DNA from: Bifidobacterium breve | GTDB lineage: Bacteria > Actinomycetota > Acidimicrobiia > Acidimicrobiales > Ilumatobacteraceae | Assembly (NCBI GenBank): GCA_943325425.2 | Contig: CALPPJ020000069.1 | Coordinates: forward strand, 1-6,866 | Length of the DNA stretch: 6,866 nucleotides | Direction: 5' to 3' | In this document: piece after piece, positions 1-5,331 of the stretch | Position numbering within the stretch: position 1 is the first letter of the stretch | How the letters are laid out: the number at the start of each line of letters is the position of its first letter | The notes under the pieces: generated by a model | Seen by the model: only the letters and a program-made list of their open reading frames with translations | What the model was told of the DNA's origin: nothing | Database searches by the model: none | Made by a program: the position numbers and the translations under genes

Positions 1-360
1 ATCTTCATCGCAGTACTCGGAATTGCAAACACCATGGCACTCTCTGTCTTCGAACGCACCCGCGAGTTTGGCCTTCTACGCGCCGTTGGTATGAGTCGTC
101 GTCATTTGAAGCGCTCGGTACGTTGGGAAGCGATCATCGTTTCAGTTTTCGGTGCAACACTCGGAATTGTGGTCGGTATTCCCTTGGGAGTTTCGGTTTC
201 GCTTGCACTCCCCAATTCATTCGTGACAACAACTGTGATCCCGTTCAATACCATCGTGATCATTTTGATTGCATCAGTCGTTGTCGGTATTTTCGCAGCA
301 ATCTTCCCAGCGCGACGTGCGGCCAAACTTGATGTCCTTGATGCCATTGCAACTCACTAG
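1..360 (+). CDS. FtsX/MacB-type ABC transporter permease, C-terminal end (5' truncated by window)
   Basis: The reading frame is open from base 1 and ends with TAG at 358-360, so about 119 C-terminal residues are visible and the start lies upstream. The fragment opens with the end of a membrane helix (IAVLGIANTM), followed by the cytoplasmic signature SVFERTREFGLLRAVGMSRR. This signature is typical of FtsX-domain permeases of the MacB/LolC/FtsX superfamily, where it couples to the ATPase. Two further hydrophobic segments follow (roughly AIIVSVFGATLGIVVGIPLG and TIVIILIASVVVGIFAAIFP), and the protein ends with the usual PARRAAKLDVLDAI tail. Such permeases pair with an ABC ATPase and act in lipoprotein, peptide or antibiotic export, or in cell-envelope signalling. 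The substrate cannot be told from this end. The ATPase gene is probably upstream, outside the window. The family call is secure; the exact subfamily is not. Confidence 0.93.
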   Translation: MFIAVLGIANTMALSVFERTREFGLLRAVGMSRRHLKRSVRWEAIIVSVFGATLGIVVGIPLGVSVSLALPNSFVTTTVIPFNTIVIILIASVVVGIFAAIFPARRAAKLDVLDAIATH

Positions 361-369
361 TAGCGCGTT

Positions 370-759
370 ATGAGTATTGTTCGACCACAACTCACAGCAA
401 CGCAAATCGACTTTGTCCGCGAAAATATCCTTGCAACCTTGACAACTTTGCGGGCCGATGGTTCACCGCACGTTGTTCCCGTCGGGTTTACCTACGATCC
501 AGACCAGAACCTGGTGCGGGTCATCACATTTGCGAAATCAATGAAGGCACGTCATGCGGCACAAGGTGGACGGGCCGTTGTCAGCCAAGTTGATCGCGGG
601 CGCTGGATCACCATTGAAGGAGCGGTGCGCTTGCGCACAGAAGCCGACATCGTCGCCCAAGCAGTTGAGGCTTATGCGGGCCGTTATCGCCAACCAAAAG
701 TTCGCGAAGACCGGGTCGTCATTGAGATCCTTATTGACAAGGTGATGGGTCGTGCGTAG
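370..759 (+). CDS. F420-dependent FDOR/PPOX-class protein, Rv2074-like (possible biliverdin reductase)
   Basis: This 129-residue single-domain protein has the split-barrel flavin/F420 fold of the FDOR (pyridoxamine-5'-phosphate-oxidase-like) superfamily. Residues 21-45 (LATLTTLRADGSPHVVPVGF, then the TYDP turn) form the first strands. AKSMKARHA at 55-63 lies where FDOR-B proteins bind the cofactor phosphates. VSQVDRGRWITIEGAVRL at 71-88 and RYRQPKVREDRVVIEILIDKVMG at 105-127 complete the barrel. From memory, the closest well-studied relative is Mycobacterium tuberculosis Rv2074, reported as an F420H2-dependent biliverdin reductase. It shares the LTTLRAD-SPHV, VSQVD--RW and RVVIE patterns and a similar length. 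ATG at 370 follows the permease stop by 9 bases, so the two may be cotranscribed. No clear ribosome binding site precedes it; TAGTAG lies six bases before the ATG. Family certain, substrate inferred. Confidence 0.88.
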   Translation: MSIVRPQLTATQIDFVRENILATLTTLRADGSPHVVPVGFTYDPDQNLVRVITFAKSMKARHAAQGGRAVVSQVDRGRWITIEGAVRLRTEADIVAQAVEAYAGRYRQPKVREDRVVIEILIDKVMGRA

Positions 760-766
760 CGCACGA
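750..766. terminator. Perfect 7-bp stem-loop between convergent genes, with a stop codon as the loop
   Basis: TCGTGCG (750-756) and CGCACGA (760-766) are perfect inverted repeats. They are separated only by TAG (757-759), which is the stop codon of the FDOR gene. Two G-U pairs could extend the stem (749/767 and 748/768). The hairpin sits between two convergent genes whose stops are 12 bases apart, so it could act as a bidirectional transcription end. No T-run follows on either strand, so it is not a classical intrinsic terminator. The structure is seen directly; its function is inferred. Confidence 0.4.
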
Positions 767-771
767 TTGAT

Positions 772-1662
772 TCAACCGAGTTGATTCAGATCATCAAATA
801 TCTTCCGACGTTTCCGCGCCGCGACCGCATCAGATAAGTACATCAATTCAGCCGGATGACTCGGCGTATGGTCGCCTTGCAAAAGATTGTTCGGAATGAG
901 TCGTCGATCTAACCGACCTTGACATTCTGGGCACCAATATAAATTGCGACGCGGATTACCAATGATTTTGAACTCAATAGTTCCGCGACACCGAACACAT
1001 TGATGACCGTTACGCCCGTACACGGCAGGAGAAGTTTCATGATCGCTTTGAACAATTCTTGATGCAGTTTCAATAAGCACTGCGCAATCCTCGTAGCTAA
1101 GATCGGCCATCTTCGCGTACGGACTTAAGCCCACTGCCCATAAAGCTTCACTTCGTGCAACATTTCCTAAACCACTGACGACTGATTCATCCATCAAAAC
1201 ATCAGCGATCATCGCGTCGCCATAACGGTAGTCAAGTAACCGTTGAGTGCAGCCAGATAGATCAGTCTTTGGCTGAGAAATATTTGGACCGACACCACCC
1301 GATTGCGGGTGACGCTTGCGATCGGGTTGACGGTACGTTTCAACAATCGGGGCATCAAAGCACACCGCCACCCAACCCTCCACTTCAATCACGACGCGGG
1401 CTCGGTACGTTTCTCTTCGCCACATCTCATCGGCGCGATACAAATGCCACTCTCCGCTAAAGCGCAAAGCGGTTGACAACACAATGCCGTCATCCCACTG
1501 CACCAATATTTCGCGACCTTTTACAGTGATACTTTCGATCACACTTCTTTCAACTGGGGCCGGGCCAATGGTTGACATTGCATCAAAACGCAGAGTCGGC
1601 AAACCCACCAGCGCGGTACGCATCGCCGCTGCAGTGTGAGCAATTTTCCCGCCCAGAAGCAC
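772..1662 (-). CDS. Fpg/Nei-family DNA glycosylase homologue lacking the catalytic residues (probable pseudoenzyme)
   Basis: This 296-residue protein shows the full Fpg/Nei layout. It has an N-terminal beta-sandwich domain (about 1-115, including WDDGIVLSTALRFSGEWHLY at 56-75), an H2TH domain with DVLMDESVVSGLGNVARSEA (154-173, conserved Asn167), and a zinc finger with C222, C225, C244 and C247. R239 stands five residues before C244, as in Fpg and Nei. Active family members begin MPEGDT, where Pro2 (N-terminal after Met removal) and Glu3 are catalytic. Here GTG at 1662 gives M-L-L-G-G-K in exact register with MPEGDT, so both catalytic residues are Leu. The usual catalytic-loop Lys of GKHL is Arg50 (VKGREIL, codon at 1513-1515). 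An in-frame TAG at 1672-1674 excludes a longer start, and no frame here encodes PEG. About 45 mostly basic residues follow the zinc finger. Family sure; the protein probably binds DNA without cutting it. Confidence 0.85.
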   Translation of the reverse strand: MLLGGKIAHTAAAMRTALVGLPTLRFDAMSTIGPAPVERSVIESITVKGREILVQWDDGIVLSTALRFSGEWHLYRADEMWRRETYRARVVIEVEGWVAVCFDAPIVETYRQPDRKRHPQSGGVGPNISQPKTDLSGCTQRLLDYRYGDAMIADVLMDESVVSGLGNVARSEALWAVGLSPYAKMADLSYEDCAVLIETASRIVQSDHETSPAVYGRNGHQCVRCRGTIEFKIIGNPRRNLYWCPECQGRLDRRLIPNNLLQGDHTPSHPAELMYLSDAVAARKRRKIFDDLNQLG

Positions 1663-1668
1663 GAGAAC

Positions 1669-1674
1669 ATCCTA
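1669..1674 (-). promoter_or_regulatory. -10 element TAGGAT for a predicted leaderless Nei-like transcript
   Basis: On the minus strand TAGGAT (1674 to 1669) is followed by six bases (GTTCTC) and then the GTG start at 1662. The hexamer fits the actinobacterial TAnnnT -10 consensus, and its usual distance to the transcription start puts the first base of the mRNA on the G of GTG. No convincing -35 element is seen, and there is no ribosome binding site. The TAG inside the hexamer is also the in-frame stop that fixes the GTG as the first possible start. Confidence 0.5.
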
Positions 1675-1722
1675 AGTCACGCAAGCCACCTGCACGAAGA
1701 TGAAGAGCAGCCATGAGATACC

Positions 1723-2046
1723 GTGTGGCACATGGTTGAAAAGAACAATTTTGAGCCTGGAGACAAAGAACCAATATCTGATTCAGATCACGCCATGCTT
1801 GAACGGGCCAGAGCTCGACATGGGGCTGTTGGAGCAATGGTCTTTAGTGCCATGCTCGGAGTCGACAAAATACTGGGACGCAAGCCCAAAGACGAAGGAG
1901 CCGTCGTCTGGGAGGCCTCTGGTGATCCTGAAGATATAGATGCTGACGGCATCTCCATCGACATTGACGATGAGACCAAAGTGGTTTCACAACTGACGAC
2001 CGACAAAACTGCTCGTCGCGTGCGTAAGAAACGAACCGTCAAGTAA
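1723..2046 (+). CDS. Small conserved hypothetical protein with an acidic motif and a basic tail
   Basis: I do not recognise a named function. The protein has 107 residues from GTG 1723, or 104 from ATG 1732 (three codons later, perhaps the better start); neither has a good ribosome binding site. It has four parts: a polar N-terminus with acidic stretches; a helix-forming segment, LERARARHGAVGAMVFSAML (26-45), with a weakly hydrophobic core; an acidic block, DPEDIDADGISIDIDDE (68-84), preceded by VVWEASG; and a strongly basic end, RRVRKKRTVK. The central HG-V-G plus helix followed by ASGDPEDID-DG looks like a conserved actinobacterial family I have seen only as 'hypothetical protein'. The hydrophobic stretch is short and Gly/Ala-rich, so membrane contact is possible but unproven. 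The gene is divergent from the Nei-like gene, 60-69 bases between starts, and convergent with the NUDIX-like gene, 25 bases between stops. That it is a gene is well supported by composition and fit; its role is unknown. Confidence 0.75.
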   Translation: MWHMVEKNNFEPGDKEPISDSDHAMLERARARHGAVGAMVFSAMLGVDKILGRKPKDEGAVVWEASGDPEDIDADGISIDIDDETKVVSQLTTDKTARRVRKKRTVK

Positions 2047-2071
2047 AACCGGCCCGTAATGTAAAACCTAC

Positions 2072-2608
2072 TTAGGGCAGTTCACCGACGTGAGCTAGCC
2101 CCAGGCGCAGCAGCCGATCTTGCCCACCGGTCATATCGGCAGCAATCTTTGCCGAGGCCGCTTCTGCCGGTGTGAACCATGCCAAATCAAGTGCCTGCTG
2201 GGTTGGAGTGCAATCGCCCGAAACCGGAACCACGTAGGCAAGACTGACCGCGTGATGACGGGGGTCAACAAAACCACTGATATCAGGATCGGGGAAATAC
2301 TCGGCGATTGTGAATGGCGCAGGGTTAGTGGGCACCTTGGGTAACGCCAGCGGCCCCAAGTCTTTTTCAAGATGACGAATGAGCGCATCGCGGACCCGCT
2401 CGCCGTACAGCACCCGACCAGATACCAACATGCGACTAATCGAGCCGTCAGACGCCACTCGTAACAACAAACCAACTTGGGTCACCCGACCTGATTCGTC
2501 AACCCGAACCGGAATCGCATCGACATATACAAGGGGCACATTGGCTCGCACCGAGGCCAGTAACTCTGGACTCAACCACGCAGTTCGGGTATCGATTTGA
2601 TCACTCAC
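2072..2608 (-). CDS. NUDIX-like protein of the DUF4916 type with a degenerate Nudix box
   Basis: This 178-residue cytosolic protein starts with GTG at 2608. WLSPELLASVRANVPLVYVD (11-30) and VGLLLRVASDGSISRMLVSGR (45-65) are typical of the actinobacterial DUF4916 'NUDIX hydrolase family protein' group. The Nudix box G-x5-E-x7-R-E-U-x-E-E-x-G can be traced at 64-85. G64, E70, R78, L80 and G85 fit, but the metal-binding Glu positions read H79, K82 and D83. Later segments AEYFPDP (102-108), DPRHHAVSLAYVVPVSGDC (115-133) and WFTPAEA (144-150) complete the fold. A canonical NUDIX pyrophosphatase mechanism is therefore doubtful, and the fold may bind a nucleotide or another ligand. The gene follows tag on the same strand after 65 bases, so the two may be cotranscribed. 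No TAnnnT hexamer lies at the position that marks leaderless starts elsewhere in the window. Confidence 0.85.
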   Translation of the reverse strand: MSDQIDTRTAWLSPELLASVRANVPLVYVDAIPVRVDESGRVTQVGLLLRVASDGSISRMLVSGRVLYGERVRDALIRHLEKDLGPLALPKVPTNPAPFTIAEYFPDPDISGFVDPRHHAVSLAYVVPVSGDCTPTQQALDLAWFTPAEAASAKIAADMTGGQDRLLRLGLAHVGELP

Positions 2609-2673
2609 AACAGACAGTTTCTCAGATCAGACCGACAAGTGGGTGGCAAACGATTGTGACGATGACCGTCGGG

Positions 2674-3306
2674 TCAACCAGGTCGCTCAAATGAGCGACG
2701 AGCGCCTTCAACTTGTTTCCAGACAAAGCAGCCCACATGATGATCATTCACAAGCCCCATTGACTGCATAAAGGCGTACATCGTCGTTGGGCCAACGAAA
2801 CTCCACCCGCGCTTTTTGAGGTCTTTCGATAAGGCGATTGATTCTGGAGAGGTCACAAAGGAGGACACATCGGCCGCGGTGGGTCGCTTTGGTCGCGAAG
2901 ATAGTGATGGCTCAAATTGCCAGATGTATCTACCTAACGACCCGCACTCTTTGATCAGTTCACGGCAACGTTGAGCATTATTGATCGTGGACTCAATCTT
3001 GCCTCGATGACGGACGATCGAGGCATCGCCCAACAGTCGCTCAATATCAGTTTGGGTGAAGCGAGAGACTTTATTGATATCAAAATTCTTAAAGCACCGC
3101 CGAAAATCGTCTCGCTTATTCAGAATCGTGCTCCATGAAAGTCCACTCTGAAAGCCTTCCAAACAGAGTTTTTCAAAAAGCCGAGAGTCGTCAGCGGTTG
3201 GAAATCCCCATTCGGTGTCGTGATAGTGCGACATCAAACCCGGCGTTGAACCCCATCCACATCGCTCCACATTTTTCAAACCCATACGCATATTCATAGT
3301 CGCCAT
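2674..3306 (-). CDS. tag: DNA-3-methyladenine glycosylase I (Tag)
   Basis: Tag removes 3-methyladenine from alkylated DNA as the first step of base excision repair in the cytoplasm. The family signature is complete. ERCGW supplies C16 and SHYHDTEWGFP supplies Y28, H29 and W33. LFEKLCLEGFQSGLSW supplies E50 and W58, matching E. coli E38 and W46 of the base pocket. IVRHRGKIESTINNA follows, and KKRGWSFVGPTTMYAFMQSMGLVNDHHVGC carries H189 and C193. C16, H29, H189 and C193 are the four zinc ligands. With ATG 3306 the protein has 210 residues, including 12 extra at the N-terminus relative to E. coli Tag. A GTG at codon 13 (3268-3270) would give MERCGW, exactly the E. coli start, and in-frame ATGs at codons 4, 6 and 8 are further options. 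No ribosome binding site decides between them. The gene is divergent from the DUF2207 gene and upstream of the NUDIX-like gene. Function is highly secure, start uncertain. Confidence 0.96.
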   Translation of the reverse strand: MATMNMRMGLKNVERCGWGSTPGLMSHYHDTEWGFPTADDSRLFEKLCLEGFQSGLSWSTILNKRDDFRRCFKNFDINKVSRFTQTDIERLLGDASIVRHRGKIESTINNAQRCRELIKECGSLGRYIWQFEPSLSSRPKRPTAADVSSFVTSPESIALSKDLKKRGWSFVGPTTMYAFMQSMGLVNDHHVGCFVWKQVEGARRSFERPG

Positions 3307-3307
3307 C

Positions 3308-3313
3308 TATAGT
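3308..3313 (+). promoter_or_regulatory. -10 element TATAGT for a predicted leaderless DUF2207 transcript
   Basis: TATAGT is followed by CAACTC and then ATG at 3320, so the predicted transcription start is the A of the ATG. The hexamer is one change from TATAAT. No clear -35 is present and there is no ribosome binding site. On the opposite strand the same bases include TTGACT (3316 to 3311), a -35-like hexamer that could serve tag if that gene starts at an internal codon. The -10 call is a sequence-based inference. Confidence 0.5.
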
Positions 3314-3319
3314 CAACTC

Positions 3320-5314
3320 ATGGCTCGACGTTGGACTTTTTGGCACATTCTTTTTTTGATCGTGGCCATGACACTTCCATCGTTGATTTTCCTTGGTCCC
3401 ACCGTGTTCAGCCCAAACCTCGTCAACCTCATTGATAGGTCAACAGGTCCAGAACTGACGGCACCAGTGCCTGAACCAATGATTGCTGAACTCGGCAACA
3501 TGGAAGGTTTGACAAGCGACGAAATCATCACCCAAGTCGAAAAGCAAAATCTCTGGAATTTAGGCGAAGATACGACGCGATCATTTGACGTCATCGCGCA
3601 GATTCAGCCCGATCATTCGGTCGTCATCACCGAAAAGATCACTCAAGTCTTTCGTACCGATCGTCATGGAATTGAAAGATCTATCCCTATTGAGTACAAC
3701 GGACTCGGAAGCCACGTTATTCGGGCCATGCAAATAGCAACGTCTGAAGGAACGCCCGATTCGCTTGAGATATCTGATTTAGGGGGCGCAGTTAACGTGC
3801 GAATTGGCGATGCCGCCATCACCATCACTAATGCCCACACCTATGAACTCAGTTACCAAACTGAGGATGTCCTTGTGATCAATGGCGATACCGCCACGTT
3901 GCCGCTTGATGCCATTACTGATTGGCGCCAGCCCATTGATTCTTTGACCTACACCGTCATCGGACCAACTGGCCCACTTGACACTCGTTGCTATCAAGGA
4001 GCTATGAATACACAGAATCCTTGTAACGAAAACACACCGACCCCTGACGGCGCGAGATTCTCAGCCAGAAACCTCGCACCCAATAGCGCATTCACTGTCG
4101 AAATTGACTTTCCGAGTTCTGCGTTTGACGCAACGCCAACATTGATCAACCGATCACAATCAGTTCCAACAGCAGTGATTGCGATTGCGTTGATGTATCT
4201 CGCACTTGTCGCAGCAATCTTGGTCAACCTCACGCGTTACCGTCGCCAACGCGCTATGGCGATTGCTGGAATCAGCGAGACATTTTCGGGCCCGATGTCG
4301 CTTGATCTGCCCGACCGCATGCAGCGACCAATCTTGCCGCCACCACCGCCAGGCTCATTATCAATTGTGCCAACAACTACTACACAAGAAATGCCCGTTG
4401 AATTTGTCCCTCCGGTGAACTTAGACCCCGCTTGCCTCTTGCGAATGAAAGAAGGCAGCAAAGTCAATGTGAGTCGCATGCTGGCTTCAACATTGGTTGA
4501 TCTCGCTGCCGATGGAGTGATCTCGCTAAATCAAGTCAATAAGGTATGGGTCGTTGGCCGCATAGATCAGCCGCCGCGTCAGGTTAAGAGTTACGAACTC
4601 ACCTTGCTGAACGCTTTGCTCGGCGACCAAAGCGAAGCCGCACTTTCACAGAGAAACTCTGCTCTCTCGGCAAAAGTAAAAACCTACGTCCAACAAGTAG
4701 ATGATCAACTCCGAAGCCTCGGCTTACTCACCGACAAAACATTGACTGCCGGATCCATCCCTCGGGGTGGAAAACTTCTGGCTCGCGCTGCATTCTTTGG
4801 AACGATCGTTATTGCTGCGATCTTTGCTGCTGGAGTTGGCTCAGGTTCAAACACCTTGAACTTTTTCCTTCCGGCGGGGGCAATTTTCATCGGTGGCTTC
4901 ATCCTCGCTTATGGTCGTCTCAGTCATTCCGGTCAGATCGGCTCGTTCACGAGTCGTGGTCTCGGCACCGCCGTACGTGCCGAAGGTTTTGAACGCTTCT
5001 TCCGCGAAAGTGAAGCAGCTCATGCTCAGGCCGCCGAACGCATGGGGTTGATGCGCGAATACATGGGTTACGCAGTGGCATTTAACGCAGTGACCTCATG
5101 GGTCAATGCCATGCCAAAGGCGCAGCTCGAGCAATGGAACATGAGCACTTCACCTTTGTTGTTCGCTACCTTGCCGCAACAGCGAATTTGGGACAACGCG
5201 ACGACAACCGCGTACACGCCAGTTCGTACAGCAAACTCGAGCGGTTTCAGTTCTGGCGGCGGCTTTAGCGGAGGAGGCGGCGGCTTCGGCGGAGGAGGCG
5301 GCGGTAGTTGGTAG
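3320..5314 (+). CDS. DUF2207 membrane protein with a glycine-rich C-terminal tail
   Basis: This 664-residue protein fits the DUF2207 'predicted membrane protein' family. A signal-anchor or signal peptide covers about 8-28 (WHILFLIVAMTLPSLIFLGP). An extracytoplasmic beta-rich domain (about 87-270) carries the typical FDVIAQIQPDHSVVITEKI and RTDRHGIERSIPIEYNG pattern, with two Cys (C224, C235) that could form a disulfide. A transmembrane helix lies at about 283-304, followed by a proline-rich linker (ILPPPPPGS, 338-346) and a cytoplasmic winged-helix-like stretch (about 375-470). Two more helices (about 488-508 and 513-532) precede the family motif AEGFERFFRESE...REYMGYAVAFNAVTSWV (554-595). 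The protein ends in a low-complexity Gly/Ser/Phe tail finishing in SW (641-664), also common in the family. The molecular role is unknown; an envelope function is likely. ATG 3320 is chosen because it gives a complete N-terminal helix and follows TATAGT at leaderless spacing. The gene stands alone on its strand. Confidence 0.9.
   Translation: MARRWTFWHILFLIVAMTLPSLIFLGPTVFSPNLVNLIDRSTGPELTAPVPEPMIAELGNMEGLTSDEIITQVEKQNLWNLGEDTTRSFDVIAQIQPDHSVVITEKITQVFRTDRHGIERSIPIEYNGLGSHVIRAMQIATSEGTPDSLEISDLGGAVNVRIGDAAITITNAHTYELSYQTEDVLVINGDTATLPLDAITDWRQPIDSLTYTVIGPTGPLDTRCYQGAMNTQNPCNENTPTPDGARFSARNLAPNSAFTVEIDFPSSAFDATPTLINRSQSVPTAVIAIALMYLALVAAILVNLTRYRRQRAMAIAGISETFSGPMSLDLPDRMQRPILPPPPPGSLSIVPTTTTQEMPVEFVPPVNLDPACLLRMKEGSKVNVSRMLASTLVDLAADGVISLNQVNKVWVVGRIDQPPRQVKSYELTLLNALLGDQSEAALSQRNSALSAKVKTYVQQVDDQLRSLGLLTDKTLTAGSIPRGGKLLARAAFFGTIVIAAIFAAGVGSGSNTLNFFLPAGAIFIGGFILAYGRLSHSGQIGSFTSRGLGTAVRAEGFERFFRESEAAHAQAAERMGLMREYMGYAVAFNAVTSWVNAMPKAQLEQWNMSTSPLLFATLPQQRIWDNATTTAYTPVRTANSSGFSSGGGFSGGGGGFGGGGGGSW
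5268..5304 (+). repeat. Exact 16-bp direct repeat, 21-bp period, in the glycine tail
   Basis: The 16 bases GCGGAGGAGGCGGCGG occur at 5268-5283 and again at 5289-5304. The offset of 21 bases equals seven codons, so gain or loss of a unit would keep frame and change the tail length by seven residues. The repeat lies at the very end of the DUF2207 gene, in a GGN-rich stretch. Confidence 0.8.
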
Positions 5315-5331
5315 TTAGTACTTAGTAGTCA
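5304..5331. repeat. Four degenerate 7-bp units spanning both convergent stop codons
   Basis: Reading forward, the units are GTAGTTG (5304-5310), GTAGTTA (5311-5317), GTACTTA (5318-5324) and GTAGTCA (5325-5331). The second holds the TAG stop of the DUF2207 gene (5312-5314). The last holds, on the other strand, the TGA stop of the dioxygenase (5331-5329). The units cover the whole 14-base gap between the two genes. No terminator hairpin is evident. Confidence 0.5.

Noticed and set aside
1621..1680. A frameshift hiding a normal MPEGDT start of the Nei-like gene
   Set aside because: None of the three minus-strand frames around 1640-1674 encodes Pro-Glu-Gly, and the existing frame already aligns with the family from the start codon on, so no single indel restores the catalytic residues.
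1583..1837. 84-codon minus-strand open frame overlapping the Nei-like gene start
   Set aside because: It overlaps two better genes in other frames, has no family resemblance, and its Cys/His/Arg-rich composition looks like out-of-frame reading. It also does not supply a missing MPEG start for the Nei-like protein.
2043..2073. Direct repeat GTAAAACC (2043-2050 and 2061-2068) with short flanking AAGTA/TACTT arms, as a possible terminator or operator
   Set aside because: The arms pair over only five bases with a 23-base loop, there is no T-run, and eight-base A-rich repeats arise easily by chance.
2609..2673. Possible terminator or regulatory hairpin in the 65-base gap between tag and the NUDIX-like gene
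   Set aside because: The best stem found is GACG/CGTC with a five-base loop and no T-run, too weak to call.
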